From Staphylococcus hsinchuensis (GTDB lineage: Bacteria; Bacillota; Bacilli; Staphylococcales; Staphylococcaceae): a stretch of 64,000 nucleotides of DNA. The position numbers and the translations under genes are program-made. This document shows, piece after piece, positions 18,032-28,769 of the stretch; position 1 is the first letter of the stretch, and each line of letters opens with the position of its first letter. The stretch covers positions 17,647 through 81,646 of the forward strand of contig NZ_CP128356.1 of NCBI RefSeq assembly GCF_038789205.1, written 5' to 3'. Under the pieces are notes generated by a model. That model did not search any database and was not told the DNA's origin. It saw only the letters and a list, made by a program, of their open reading frames with translations.

Positions 18032-18577
18032 CTATTTTAATACTCGATAAACTGTAGATCTGCTTACCCCTGTTTGTTTCGCAATTTCTTCCCCAGTAAG
18101 TTTTTGTTCATCATATAAGAATTTAATTTCTCTTTTCTTATGATTTGGTAATGAAGGTCTTCCGCCTTTTCGTCCTCTTGCTCTTGCAGCTTCTAACCCT
18201 TTTTTCGTACGTTCACTTAATAAGTTAGCTTCAAGTTCCGCAAATGCACTCATCATGGTAAAGAACATTTTGCCCATTGCATCTTTGGTCGATACGTTCA
18301 TATCTATAATATGTAAATCAATGCTGTTTTCATCGAACCATTGAGATAACTCAATTAATTGCTTCGTTGTACGTCCAAGACGATCTAGTTTATAGATAAC
18401 CAGGATATCTCCTTCACGCAAATAATCTAAACACTTATCAAGTTCTGTTCTTTTGGTTTTACGACCACTTGCTTTCTCGCTAAAGATACGTTCACAACCA
18501 TAGTCTTCAAGTGTATCAATCTGTCCATCAAGACTTTGATCTTGTGTTGATACACGTGCATAACCAATTTTAGCCAT
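18032..18577 (-). CDS. bin3: Small serine recombinase (Bin/Tn552-type resolvase/invertase)
   Basis: 181 residues. The N-terminal catalytic domain has Ser10 (YARVSTQDQ), the Arg residues of YKLDRLGRTT, and the E-helix region FAELEANLLSERTKKG. A C-terminal helix-turn-helix follows (GEEIAKQTGVSRSTVYRVL). Such enzymes resolve plasmid multimers and Tn552-type cointegrates in staphylococci. The 200-bp AT-rich region upstream would be the place for its res site, but I could not define one. A remnant of a second recombinase lies just beyond it. Confidence 0.93.
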   Translation of the reverse strand: MAKIGYARVSTQDQSLDGQIDTLEDYGCERIFSEKASGRKTKRTELDKCLDYLREGDILVIYKLDRLGRTTKQLIELSQWFDENSIDLHIIDMNVSTKDAMGKMFFTMMSAFAELEANLLSERTKKGLEAARARGRKGGRPSLPNHKKREIKFLYDEQKLTGEEIAKQTGVSRSTVYRVLK

Positions 18578-18849
18578 TTCAATACCACCTCTTTTAATCG
18601 TTTTATGGGCACTTATTAACGAAATCTAATTCTCGATGCAAATAAACGCGTCTCTCATCGTCTAAAAACTCATGATTTTTGATATTTATGATACATTGAT
18701 TATAACACAAGTTTATAGACTTAAATATCCAAGAAAAACTTCTTAATATTAAGTTAAGAGGTTTTGTGTCAAAAACGAACATTTTTAATACTCTAATCAT
18801 ACATACAGAAATACTGTTTTACTAGCATCGATAATGGTTCGATTAGGGT

Positions 18850-18981
18850 AGACCCAAACGCGATGATAATAACCTTAGAGATGCTATTGAGATGTATATG
18901 AGCAAAAAATACACTTTAGATGAGATAAAAGAACAGACAAATATAAGTAGAGCAACCTTGTATCGTCATCTAGATAAATAA
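18850..18981 (+). pseudogene. C-terminal remnant of a second serine recombinase
   Basis: 43 codons in one frame (RPKRDDNNLRDAIEMYMSKK...ISRATLYRHLDK) end at a stop. They match the hinge and helix-turn-helix of a resolvase, but no catalytic domain precedes them. It runs opposite to bin3, so it is a leftover of another transposon or plasmid. Confidence 0.7.
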
Positions 18982-18994
18982 GAGGTGATGAACG

Positions 18995-19251
18995 TTGTTA
19001 AAACAAGATTTAGTGTATAATGTACTGTTATCGATTAGAGAAGAATAAAGTGTAGATTTTAAAACTTTAGATGTAAGCGAAAAAATTTTTTATTAGCACT
19101 TGAAAGCATAGCGAGGCAAGATTTAGCAAAAAATATAGAGTTATTCTACAATGGGTGTTTTCCTATATGTGGCACAACAATATATGCAGAACTAACAGAA
19201 AAAGGTAAGCAGCAAATATCATTATATAAAACAGAGGATAAGCACATATAA
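18995..19251 (+). pseudogene. Degenerate YjcQ-like gene
   Basis: AGAGGTGATG precedes a TTG start and LLKQDLVYNVLLSIREE, then a stop. The reading continues after a frame change with LALESIARQDLAKNI... and YAELTEKGKQQISLYK. The ends resemble YjcQ-family proteins of phages and plasmids. At least one stop and one frameshift make it inactive. Confidence 0.55.
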
Positions 19252-19272
19252 CAATGCTTATCCTCTGTTTTT
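19228..19272. terminator. Bidirectional terminator between remnant and ars operon
   Basis: 16-bp stem AAACAGAGGATAAGCA / TGCTTATCCTCTGTTT with T-tracts on both sides; it ends the leftward ars operon. Confidence 0.85.
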
Positions 19273-19287
19273 GAATTTTATATTAAC

Positions 19288-19676
19288 TTAATTATCATAA
19301 AATTGCTTGATCTTTTGACCTATTTCATCTCTTACACGTTGAAATTCTGACCAAGATTTACCTGCTGGGTCATCAAAGCCCCAATGTTCTTTTTTTACAT
19401 TAGGCGGGATGACTGGACAATTCTCATCAGCATCACTACAAAGTGTAACAACTAGGTCTGATTGTCTTAATATTTTATTATCAATTAAATCAGAAGTATG
19501 GTTTGATATGTCAATATCCACTTCTTTCATAGCTTCTATCGCCTTAGGATTTACGCCATGCGTTTCGATACCTGCTGAGTAAACATTCCATTCTTCGCCG
19601 AGTATTTCTCTTCCTCAGCCATTTGACTACGACAAGAATTACCAGTACATATAAAGTAAATTGTTTTCTTATCCAT
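19288..19676 (-). pseudogene. arsC: Arsenate reductase ArsC, frameshifted
   Basis: The N-terminus is a normal thioredoxin-dependent ArsC with the catalytic P-loop [12 protein letters not shown]. About 60 nt in, the frame is lost, and the remaining 80 residues ([15 protein letters not shown]...[16 protein letters not shown], containing the redox Cys pair) continue in another frame to 19288. Compared with the standard family sequence [15 protein letters not shown], about 7 bases are missing near 19609-19618. Arsenate reduction is therefore probably lost here, while arsenite export remains. Confidence 0.88.
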
Positions 19677-19693
19677 TTATTATTACCTCTCTT

Positions 19694-21296
<1,603 letters not shown>

Positions 21297-21300
<4 letters not shown>

Positions 21301-22961
21301 TTTTTCTTCTCCCTTTCTACTTGAAATCTTTTATATCGTTGATAATTTTTATTGCCACCTGATAAATTATATACTTGTTTAAAGCCTAAATTAATAAGTA
21401 CGTTTTGTGCAGCATTACCAGTAGTACCTTTATTACAATAAGTCACGATTGTTTGATTTTCATCTAACGTTTTTGCATAACTTCTCAACGTTTTCAATGG
21501 GACGTTAATCGCTCCATCAACATGATCAACTTCAAATTGCTTTGGAGAACGTACATCTAAAATCAATAAATCATTTTTTTGTTTTACGACTTCTTCAGGC
21601 GTTATAATTTTACGTCCCCGAGTAATATTGTGACCAATCATCCCTGTATAAATAACAGGATCTTTAGTTGTAGAAAAAGGAGGTGCATATGCTAAATCTA
21701 AATGAAATAAATCTTCTGCTTTGGCACCAAATGTTATAGCAGTAGCTAGTACATCTATTCTCTTATCTACACCTTCATACCCAATAATTTGGGCACCCAG
21801 TAATTTAGAATTGTTTTTATCAAATATAGCTTTAATTACCATTTCTTGGCCTTGCATATATTCTGGACGATTCGGTTTCACATTGTGTAATACGTCAATA
21901 TCAATATCTAAATCAATAGCTTCTTTTTCAGTTAAGCCTGTTTGGGCAATTGTCATATCAAATACACGAACAATGCCTGTTCCTAAAATCCCTTTATGTT
22001 CTAGATTTCCACCAGTTAATCGATCTCCTAAAATACGTCCCATTTTATTTGCTGTAGAACCTAGCGGTCTATATATAGGGTTACCAGTAATTAAATTATA
22101 ACTTTCTGCTGCATCACCAATTGCATATATATGAGGAATATTTGTTTCCAAATACTTATTGGTTTGTATTGCTCCAGATTCTCCAATATTAATACCAATT
22201 TCTTTAGCTAATTTAGTATTTGGTGTGACACCAATCCCAATAATGATTAAGTCTGTATCAATTAATTCGCCAGTTTTTAAGCTGACTCTATTTATCGTAT
22301 GATTCTCATCATAATCAATAATGTCAATTTCATTATAGGCATATACGTTAGCTTTATCTTCAATATATTCTTGAATCATAAAACTCATATCGTAGTCTAA
22401 ATGAGGCATAAAAGTGTTACGTTGAACAATTGAAGTGTTGTAATTAGATAATTGTTCTAACATCTCTAAACCAATAAATCCACCGCCAACGATTGTTATA
22501 TTCTGAACATCATGGTCATTAATATAATTATAAATTGCTTTGGCATCATTAATATTTTTAACTTTAAACACATTATTATATTCTTCGCTATTTAATTGAG
22601 GGAGTTCTTTAGGCGATGAACCTGTTGCTAATACTAATTCGTCATATTTTTGAATCATCTTTTCATCATTTACTAAATTAGTAACTGTTATTGTTTGATC
22701 ACTATCATTTATCTTATTCACTTCATATTCTGTATAAATATCTATATTAAAGCGTTCTTTAAACCATTTAGCATTTCGTGGCGTGAGTTCATCAATATCA
22801 GATACATTACCGCCTATATAGTAGGGGATACCACATACGGAATACGAAATATCACTATCTTTATCAAAAACGGTAATTTCAACATCTTCACTATTTCTTC
22901 TTGCTTTAGCCGCGACACTCGTACCGGCAGCAACTGAACCAATGATAACAATTTTTTTCAA
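21297..22961 (-). CDS. CoA-disulfide-reductase-like flavoprotein with C-terminal rhodanese domain
   Basis: 554 residues. It has an FAD-binding GSVAAGTSVAAKARR at the N-terminus, the active-site Cys in SYSVCGIPYYIGG, an NAD-binding TIVGGGFIGLEM and a second FAD motif IYAIGDAAES. A rhodanese domain from about residue 460 has its catalytic Cys in VTYCNKGTTGNA. It resembles the CoADR-Rhd fusions often found in ars operons, where it probably handles thiol or persulfide chemistry. It overlaps arsA upstream and arsR downstream by 4 bp. Confidence 0.9.
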
Positions 22962-24703
22962 TATTCTAACCCTCCATAAGGTATGACAAAGTAATTATTA
23001 AGACTTTCATTTTTAATCTTGTTTATCCAAATCGATTCATCTTCTTTTTTGTTACTAAAAAGGTCATCACGTTGATTTAGCGTAACTAATGATTGATTAA
23101 CGACCCACCAATTATGTCCTATATCGGCTCTATTTAAATCTTCTACTAAACGTTTAGATTCTAAATAAGGTGTTTTTTCTGCTAGTGTTACGATTATCAT
23201 CTGTGTTAAATCTTGATTTTGAATTTTAGGTAATAACGTTTCAACATTACTGGTAGTTTGAGTTGATTTTTTCTTTAGTTCTTTATGGTGATTTTCACTA
23301 GAATCAAGTAACAACAAGGTATGGCCTGTTGGAGCTGTATCTACAATTACGTAATCCATGTCTTCTTGGTTCTCCATAATGTCACTAAAGGCTTTGAAAA
23401 ATGCTATTTCTTCTGTACAAGGTGATTTTAAATCTTCCATAATATAATCAATATCGTCTTGTGGTGTATCATCATTCACTGTGGCTAGTACTTCTTTTTT
23501 ATACTTTTCTAATGCTTGTTCTTCATCAATATAAGCAGTATTTAAATTACTTGTGGTTTCAACATTAATTTCTTTAGTAGGGTCAGTAGTTGCTAAAAGA
23601 ACACGATGTCCTTTATTAGATAATGCTGTAGCTAATTGCGTTGCTACTGTCGTTTTACCAACGCCACCTTTTCCCATTGTAAATAAATATTGAACTTTAC
23701 TATTTTCAATTTCATCTGTTAATTTATTGAATTGCGGATGATCTTCAACAATAAAGTCATCATTTTCAATTAAGTTATCATCATTTAATAGATTAGTTAA
23801 ACTTTCTATACCTTCTTCTTTCTGCTTTTTATATGGAACGTAATAAGCATGATTGTTATTTAACCATTCAGTAAAATGATTAATGTTTTTATCTTGTTCT
23901 GATTTCATCTGACTCGAAATTAAACCGTGACTTTCTTCTATATAGTTGTTAATGATTACTTTGAATTTAGAAATTGATAGTTGTTGTAATTCTTGTTGCG
24001 CTCTTTGAATTTCATATATAGAAGAGTGGCTAGGTTTCGCAACTAACATCATGGTCGTATCGTCTTGGTTACGTAGTTTTTCAAGTGCTGAATTATATTT
24101 ACCTCTATTTTCATTTAAACCCGATAATTGACCTAAGCAAGAAGCGTCATTACTCGTTGTATTTAAATAATCTGTCCATGCAGAAGGTAATTCAAGCATT
24201 CTCAAGGTGTGACCTGTTGGAGCTGTATCAAATATAATGAAATCAAATTCTTGTTCTAAAGTTTTATCGGATAAAAAATTTGTAAATTCATTAAACGCTG
24301 CTACTTCAACTGTACACGAACCACTTAACTGTTCTTTCATCTCAGAAAGCACATCTTCTGGTAGAATACCCTCATAAGGTTCTATAGATTGTGCTTTATA
24401 ATCGTCTGCAGCAGCAATCGGGTCAAAATTGGCTATAGAGAGATTAGGTATAGGTTGATATTTAGTTAATTTATTAGATAATTCCATTTGAAATACATCT
24501 TGTAAATTACTAGCTGGATCAGTACTTACTAAAGCTACTTTCTTTCCATTTTCCGCTAAGTTTAAAGCAATAGAACTTGATATCGTCGTTTTGCCTACGC
24601 CACCTTTACCAGTAAAAAACAAATATTTTGTTAACTCAACATTATCTAAATTCAATTTATTTAAGTATTTAACAGCATCCATCTCCATCACAGCATCCTC
24701 CAT
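22958..24703 (-). CDS. arsA: Arsenite-stimulated ATPase ArsA
   Basis: 581 residues with two homologous halves, each with a P-loop (FFTGKGGVGKTT near residue 30; FTMGKGGVGKTT near 340) and a switch motif (DTAPTGHTLRML; DTAPTGHTLLLL). Cys residues in GSCTVEVAAF and SPCTEEIAFF match the metalloid-binding positions. It energises ArsB and receives As(III) from ArsD. It overlaps arsD by about 35 bp; an internal ATG at 24688 could be the true start. Confidence 0.95.
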   Translation of the reverse strand: MEDAVMEMDAVKYLNKLNLDNVELTKYLFFTGKGGVGKTTISSSIALNLAENGKKVALVSTDPASNLQDVFQMELSNKLTKYQPIPNLSIANFDPIAAADDYKAQSIEPYEGILPEDVLSEMKEQLSGSCTVEVAAFNEFTNFLSDKTLEQEFDFIIFDTAPTGHTLRMLELPSAWTDYLNTTSNDASCLGQLSGLNENRGKYNSALEKLRNQDDTTMMLVAKPSHSSIYEIQRAQQELQQLSISKFKVIINNYIEESHGLISSQMKSEQDKNINHFTEWLNNNHAYYVPYKKQKEEGIESLTNLLNDDNLIENDDFIVEDHPQFNKLTDEIENSKVQYLFTMGKGGVGKTTVATQLATALSNKGHRVLLATTDPTKEINVETTSNLNTAYIDEEQALEKYKKEVLATVNDDTPQDDIDYIMEDLKSPCTEEIAFFKAFSDIMENQEDMDYVIVDTAPTGHTLLLLDSSENHHKELKKKSTQTTSNVETLLPKIQNQDLTQMIIVTLAEKTPYLESKRLVEDLNRADIGHNWWVVNQSLVTLNQRDDLFSNKKEDESIWINKIKNESLNNYFVIPYGGLEY

Positions 24704-25016
24704 TTCTCATCTGATTAACCGTAATAATTTCATCGGCTTCTTCTTGGGTAATATAAGTACCCGTTTTAGCTATATTGCCTTCTATAAAAGTGATTGGTAA
24801 AACTTCATTACCTTTTTCTTGAATTAAACGAATAGCTTCTTTATTTTTAATAAATTCATTCGGATTGTTACTCATATTATAACGTTGAACTTCTATTTGA
24901 TTTTGTTTTAAATATTCATTGATTTGGTTCGTCTTTATTAGTGTTTCATCCGGTTCTGGACCACATACGCCAGTAGAACAGCACATAGCTTCTTCGTATA
25001 TTTCAATATTTAACAT
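24669..25016 (-). CDS. arsD: Arsenic metallochaperone ArsD
   Basis: 115 residues starting MLNIEIYEEAMCCSTGVCGPEPDE, with the three conserved Cys of the As(III) site (CC...C), and a C-terminal Cys-rich tail GGCCDGDGCC. The ATG at 25016 follows GAGGTGAG. As first gene of the operon it hands As(III) to ArsA. Confidence 0.95.
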   Translation of the reverse strand: MLNIEIYEEAMCCSTGVCGPEPDETLIKTNQINEYLKQNQIEVQRYNMSNNPNEFIKNKEAIRLIQEKGNEVLPITFIEGNIAKTGTYITQEEADEIITVNQMRNGGCCDGDGCC

Positions 25017-25048
25017 TATACTCACCTCATTAATTATTTTACTACCAT

Positions 25049-25072
25049 AGATTAACATCTATATAGATTAGT
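25049..25072 (-). promoter_or_regulatory. Candidate ArsR operator upstream of arsD
   Basis: A perfect 12-bp palindrome ATCTATATAGAT at 25057-25068, flanked by AGATTA repeats, lies 41 bp before the arsD start. It is AT-rich and spaced like ArsR-family sites. Confidence 0.45.
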
Positions 25073-25230
25073 GTATATGTATTGATTTGGATTTTTAAAA
25101 TTTTACTTAATTTGAGTTTCTAATAATATAGCTAGGAAGAAAATATTTTTACTATTGCTGTGGAGCATGTCTAAGTTTATGTGAAATTATAGTTTTTTAA
25201 TCTTGCAATAATGTATATATTGATTTATAT

Positions 25231-25260
25231 TTAATATATCAAAAAAAGTTGATATATTAA
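25231..25260. promoter_or_regulatory. 30-bp ArsR/SmtB-type operator
   Basis: Perfect 12-6-12 inverted repeat with half-site TTAATATATCAA. The core ATATCAA-N6-TTGATAT recurs in part before the permease gene, so the regulator at 25545 probably binds both. Confidence 0.7.
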
Positions 25261-25300
25261 ATGGAATAAAATTATTTAGACAATAAGGAGGTGTGCCTGA

Positions 25301-25495
25301 TTGCGAGTAAACCACGCAAGTACTTTATCTGTTGGTTACTTTGTAAGTTATTTAAATCTTGTTATGGTATCAAGAGAAGTCACTTTAAAAGAAGCTACAA
25401 TATATATGGAGAAGGAGTTCTTTAAAGGTAATATTCATCAGTATGGTGAATCAACAGAAAATAACTACAAACAAGCAATACAAGAATTGAAATAA
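25301..25495 (+). CDS. Small protein of unknown function
   Basis: 64 residues starting at TTG after an excellent AAGGAGGTG site, 41 bp downstream of the palindromic operator. It is mostly polar with a mildly hydrophobic N-terminal part. I recognise no family. It may be a truncated first gene of the regulated unit. Confidence 0.45.
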   Translation: MRVNHASTLSVGYFVSYLNLVMVSREVTLKEATIYMEKEFFKGNIHQYGESTENNYKQAIQELK

Positions 25496-25544
25496 AGATA
25501 ATATAAACTCTAATCAAATATTATAAAAAAGAGGTGCTCTTTTT

Positions 25545-25865
25545 ATGGAAGTTATTAAAGCAAAAACTGATATGAATGAAGATCAACAATTAGATTTTTA
25601 TGAAAACATGTTTAATGCACTTGCTGACAAAAATAGATTAAAAATACTTAATCAAATTAGTCAAAGCCCTAATAAATCACTATGTGTATGCGACTTAGAG
25701 GAGTTATTAGATTTAAAACAATCTAAAATTTCATATCATTTAAAAAAACTAGTAAGTGCACAGATTTTAATACCTGAAAAATACGGTACTTGGAACTACT
25801 ACAAAATCAATGAAGCACAAATTCAAGTTGTATTAACTGAAGATACTTGCTGTAAAATATTATAG
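25545..25865 (+). CDS. arsR: ArsR-family metalloregulator
   Basis: 106-residue winged-helix repressor distinct from the one in the ars operon. It has the CVC sensor SLCVCDLEELLD, recognition helix KQSKISYHLKKLV and an extra C-terminal Cys pair (EDTCCKIL). It lies between two related palindromes and directly upstream of the permease, implying autoregulation. Confidence 0.9.
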   Translation: MEVIKAKTDMNEDQQLDFYENMFNALADKNRLKILNQISQSPNKSLCVCDLEELLDLKQSKISYHLKKLVSAQILIPEKYGTWNYYKINEAQIQVVLTEDTCCKIL

Positions 25866-25888
25866 GATTTATCTTCTTACACATCATA

Positions 25889-25932
25889 TTAATCAACTTT
25901 TTTTAATTTATATATCAAAAAAAGTTGATTAA
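25889..25932. promoter_or_regulatory. Long inverted repeat before the permease gene
   Basis: TTAATCAACTTTTTTT and AAAAAAAGTTGATTAA form a perfect 16-bp inverted repeat with a 12-nt spacer. The right arm repeats the ATATCAAAAAAAGTTGAT core of the operator at 25231-25260. It can act as an operator, a terminator of the arsR gene, or both. Confidence 0.6.
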
Positions 25933-25955
25933 ATAAATTCAGAGGAGTTATACTA

Positions 25956-26840
25956 ATGACAGATTCAATCATAGAATTCATAAAAACATTTTTAATGTTA
26001 TTTTTTGAATTGTTAGCATTATTTATAGTTGTAAGTTTTATTGTAAGTTTAATTCAACAAGTAGTATCAGAAGATAAAATACAAAAGCTTTTAAGCAAAC
26101 CAAATAAAGCAACCAACTATGTATTAGGAATGATTTTTGGTGCTATTACACCATTTTGTTCTTGTTCTACTATTCCTATACTTGCAGGTTTGTTAAACTC
26201 TAAAGTTCCGTTTGGTCCAGCTATGAGTTTCTTAATCGCTTCGCCACTCATGAATCCACTCATGATATTTATGCTATGGATTTTATTAGGGTGGAAAGTT
26301 GCTGTTGTTTATTTTGTTGTATTAGCGATATTCAGCATTTTAACTGGCCTTGTTTTTTCAAAAATGAATTTAGCAGAGAGTTATAAAGGCGTTAATGTCA
26401 AAGGTGATGGATTTTTCACTAATAAATCAGGATCTCGTGTTAAGCAAGCGCTAAATGATGCTTGGGCTTTCCTATATCCAATGTTACCTTATTTAATTAT
26501 TGGTGTATTTATTGGGGCATTTATTTATGGATTTATTCCAGAAACCTTTATAACACAATATGCGAGTGGTGATAGTATTATCTCTGTTATTATTGCTTCT
26601 GTTATTGGTATACCTATGTATATTAGACCAGAAACAATGCTTCCTATAGCTGAAGCTTTAGTATCTAAAGGTATGTCACTGGGAACAGTCGTACCATTAA
26701 TTATAGGTGGCGCAGGAGCAAGTATTCCTGAAGTTGTATTGTTATCGAAATTATTTAAAAAGAAATTTGTAATATCTTTTGTTATAGCAATTTTAGTCGT
26801 AGCTATTGCTACTGGTCTAGTTGTTAACTTAATCATTTAA
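25956..26840 (+). CDS. ArsP-type permease (DUF318 family)
   Basis: 294 residues with about eight membrane helices. The family hallmark GAITPFCSCSTIPILAGLL, with the CxCS motif, is followed by SFLIASPLMNPLMI, and a second GIPMYIRPETMLPIAEAL segment lies in the C-terminal half. The family includes organoarsenical and Cu/Zn exporters. With an ArsR regulator before it and a Cys-peptide after it, metalloid or methylated-arsenic efflux is the best inference. Confidence 0.88.
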   Translation: MTDSIIEFIKTFLMLFFELLALFIVVSFIVSLIQQVVSEDKIQKLLSKPNKATNYVLGMIFGAITPFCSCSTIPILAGLLNSKVPFGPAMSFLIASPLMNPLMIFMLWILLGWKVAVVYFVVLAIFSILTGLVFSKMNLAESYKGVNVKGDGFFTNKSGSRVKQALNDAWAFLYPMLPYLIIGVFIGAFIYGFIPETFITQYASGDSIISVIIASVIGIPMYIRPETMLPIAEALVSKGMSLGTVVPLIIGGAGASIPEVVLLSKLFKKKFVISFVIAILVVAIATGLVVNLII

Positions 26841-26853
26841 GGAGGTGAAGTAA

Positions 26854-26988
26854 ATGGGTATCAAAGACGCATTAAAAAAATTAAAACCTCAAGAACAGTC
26901 ATGTTGTTCAGTTGAAATTGAAGAGAAAACAGACAAAAAAGACGAAAATAATGAGAAAAAAGAAAATGGTAATAAAAATTGTTGCTAA
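26854..26988 (+). CDS. Small Cys-pair peptide linked to the permease
   Basis: 44 residues, highly charged, with two vicinal Cys pairs (EQSCCSVEIEE near residue 16 and NKNCC at the very end). AAGGAGGTGAAG gives a strong ribosome site 13 bp after the permease stop. Possible metal or metalloid shuttle to the permease; the function is not known to me. Confidence 0.75.
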   Translation: MGIKDALKKLKPQEQSCCSVEIEEKTDKKDENNEKKENGNKNCC

Positions 26989-27052
26989 CATTAAAAAAGT
27001 TCTGTTTGATTTTGCATTTATTAACATAATCGATGATTATCAGAAGTTACAA

Positions 27053-27083
27053 AAAATGCGTCACTAGTATAGTGACGCATTTT
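27053..27083. terminator. Bidirectional terminator
   Basis: AAAATGCGTCAC / GTGACGCATTTT stem between the convergent permease unit and par operon. Confidence 0.85.
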
Positions 27084-27123
27084 AGCATTTTCTTTATTTG
27101 AAAAATTACTATAAATTAACTTT

Positions 27124-27324
27124 TTAATACTTATTATTTTCTAAAAATTCTTCTAAAACTTTATCAATTATTGATTTTATAGACGTATCTTTATCTAACG
27201 CCATTTGGTTTAGCCTTTTCTTAATATCAGTATCTACTCTCATTGTTGTACTTTTAGATATAGGTCTATAATTCTCTGTGTATTTCACTTCCGAAGTATC
27301 TATATTATCTAAAAATCCAGCCAT
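27124..27324 (-). CDS. Ribbon-helix-helix centromere-binding protein (ParG/omega-like)
   Basis: 66 residues. A flexible N-terminal arm precedes an RHH fold (TTMRVDTDIKKRLNQMALDK...IIDKVLEEFLE). The second ATG is chosen because GAGGAGG lies nine bases before it. It immediately follows parA, so the pair forms a type Ib partition cassette whose targets are probably the 96-bp repeats upstream of parA. Confidence 0.82.
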   Translation of the reverse strand: MAGFLDNIDTSEVKYTENYRPISKSTTMRVDTDIKKRLNQMALDKDTSIKSIIDKVLEEFLENNKY

Positions 27325-27329
27325 ACATT

Positions 27330-28124
27330 TCATTCCTCCTCAATTAATTTAATTCTACTAACTAATTCTTCATATACTTTGTTGAACATATGTATGACTT
27401 TTTTATCATGCATATCTTTATCTTTTATCCCATCAGCAGCGAACTTTTTTATTCTTTCTCTTTGATATATTTGGTGTTCAAATAATGCTTCAGAAAACGC
27501 AGATTTAGACATCTCTAATATTTGTTTATCTACTCGTCCATTTTTTTTTATTAATACTGGAACTGCACCAACTAATTCAAATGGTAAATCTGACTCTTTT
27601 TTTCTATCTCTTAGAAAATTAACAAAAGAAAGACTGCTCTCATAAGCTGATTGTTGTGTTTGAAATACCATTAAAATATAATTACTTGCGTAAACAGCAT
27701 TATTAGTAAAATCTGAATTTATAGTAGGTGGCACATCTATAAATACATAATCGAAATCATAAATTTTTTCAATTTTTTCTACCACATTTTTTAAAATATA
27801 TCTTTTTTTCAAAATGTCTGTTTTTGAAATAATATCGGATAAATTAGCCAAAGACGAATCAGCGGGCAATAATGATAAATTAGAAGTTAATCTAATGATA
27901 CTTTCATCTATATTTCCACTTTTTAGCATATTTATGAATGAAAGTGATTCCTCTTTAAATTCTGGATAAGTTCTTTTCATAATTTGAGTAGCGTTACCTT
28001 GAGGATCAAAATCTATTAAAAGAACCTTTTTGTTATAGTTTTCAGATGCAATATAAGAAAGTAATGTAGATACTGTAGTTTTACCTACGCCACCTTTAAA
28101 ATTTCCAACTGTTATTATATTCAA
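27330..28124 (-). CDS. parA: Partition ATPase ParA
   Basis: 264 residues with deviant Walker A (NFKGGVGKTTVSTLL), Walker A' (LLIDFDPQGNATQ) and Walker B (DYVFIDVPPTINSDF). It has no N-terminal helix-turn-helix, as in type Ib ParA. The TTG at 28124 (GGAGGG upstream) gives the expected N-terminus MNIITVGNFKGG. The stop lies inside the ribosome site of the RHH gene. Transcription starts within or near the repeat array. Confidence 0.93.
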   Translation of the reverse strand: MNIITVGNFKGGVGKTTVSTLLSYIASENYNKKVLLIDFDPQGNATQIMKRTYPEFKEESLSFINMLKSGNIDESIIRLTSNLSLLPADSSLANLSDIISKTDILKKRYILKNVVEKIEKIYDFDYVFIDVPPTINSDFTNNAVYASNYILMVFQTQQSAYESSLSFVNFLRDRKKESDLPFELVGAVPVLIKKNGRVDKQILEMSKSAFSEALFEHQIYQRERIKKFAADGIKDKDMHDKKVIHMFNKVYEELVSRIKLIEEE

Positions 28125-28140
28125 AATAACCCTCCTACAT

Positions 28141-28494
28141 AATCTCATTGTTCTTAATTCATTCTTATATATTCTTTGTGTTGTTTGTTACATGTAACAT
28201 GTTACTGCAAAACTTTGTTTCTTTCAACTTATACATAATCTCGTTGTTCTTAATTCATTCTTATATATTCTTTGTGTTGTTTGTTACATGTAACATGTTA
28301 CTGCAAAACTTTGTTTCTTTCAACTTATACATAATCTCGTTGTTCTTAATTCATTCTTATATATTCTTTGTGTTGTTTGTTACATGTAACATGTTACTGC
28401 AAAACTTTGTTTCTTTCAACTTATACATAATCTCGTTGTTCTTAATTCATTCTTATATATTCTTTGTGTTGTTTGTTACATGTAACATGTTACT
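28141..28494. repeat. Four 96-bp direct repeats, candidate centromere (parS)
   Basis: Near-identical units begin at 28141, 28237, 28333 and 28429 (the last is shortened). Each contains overlapping palindromes GTTACATGTAAC and TAACATGTTA. The array lies directly upstream of parA. An open reading frame across it is only a product of the period being divisible by three. Confidence 0.88.
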
Positions 28495-28559
28495 CATAAA
28501 AAGTTACAAAATAAATTGTTTCTATAGGTATATAAGTGTTATTATTAATTTATAACAAA

Positions 28560-28646
28560 ATAAAAAGAGCAACTATTGGTCGTAGTTGCCCTTAAATGTT
28601 TGGTAATAAAACGTTCCCCACGTTTATTTATCTACAATGTTTTGAT
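28560..28646 (-). ncRNA. Countertranscript RNA controlling repA
   Basis: A near-consensus minus-strand promoter (TTGCAC at 28676-28681, 17-bp spacer, TATAAT at 28653-28658) reads leftward into a terminator hairpin at 28567-28591 (GGGCAACTA/TAGTTGCTC, then TTTTT). The predicted RNA of about 85 nt is antisense to the repA leader, where RepA_N plasmids normally encode their copy-control RNA. Confidence 0.82.
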
Positions 28647-28769
28647 ACCTGTATTATATACTGAATTGTTACTTAGTGCAAGTATTGAAACTAGTAAATA
28701 AACACAAATATATATAAAAGCGTTTTATTACCTCTTACCAAATCAAAATACGGAAAGAGGTTTTTTATT

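Noticed and set aside
18600..18800. A resolution (res) site for the Bin-type recombinase
   Set aside because: Expected here, and short inverted repeats exist, but I could not identify three ordered subsites by eye.
28148..28555. Plus-strand frame of 135 codons with a repeated hydrophobic peptide
   Set aside because: It is the translation of the 96-bp repeat array; no ribosome site, and it lies on the strand opposite parA in its upstream region.
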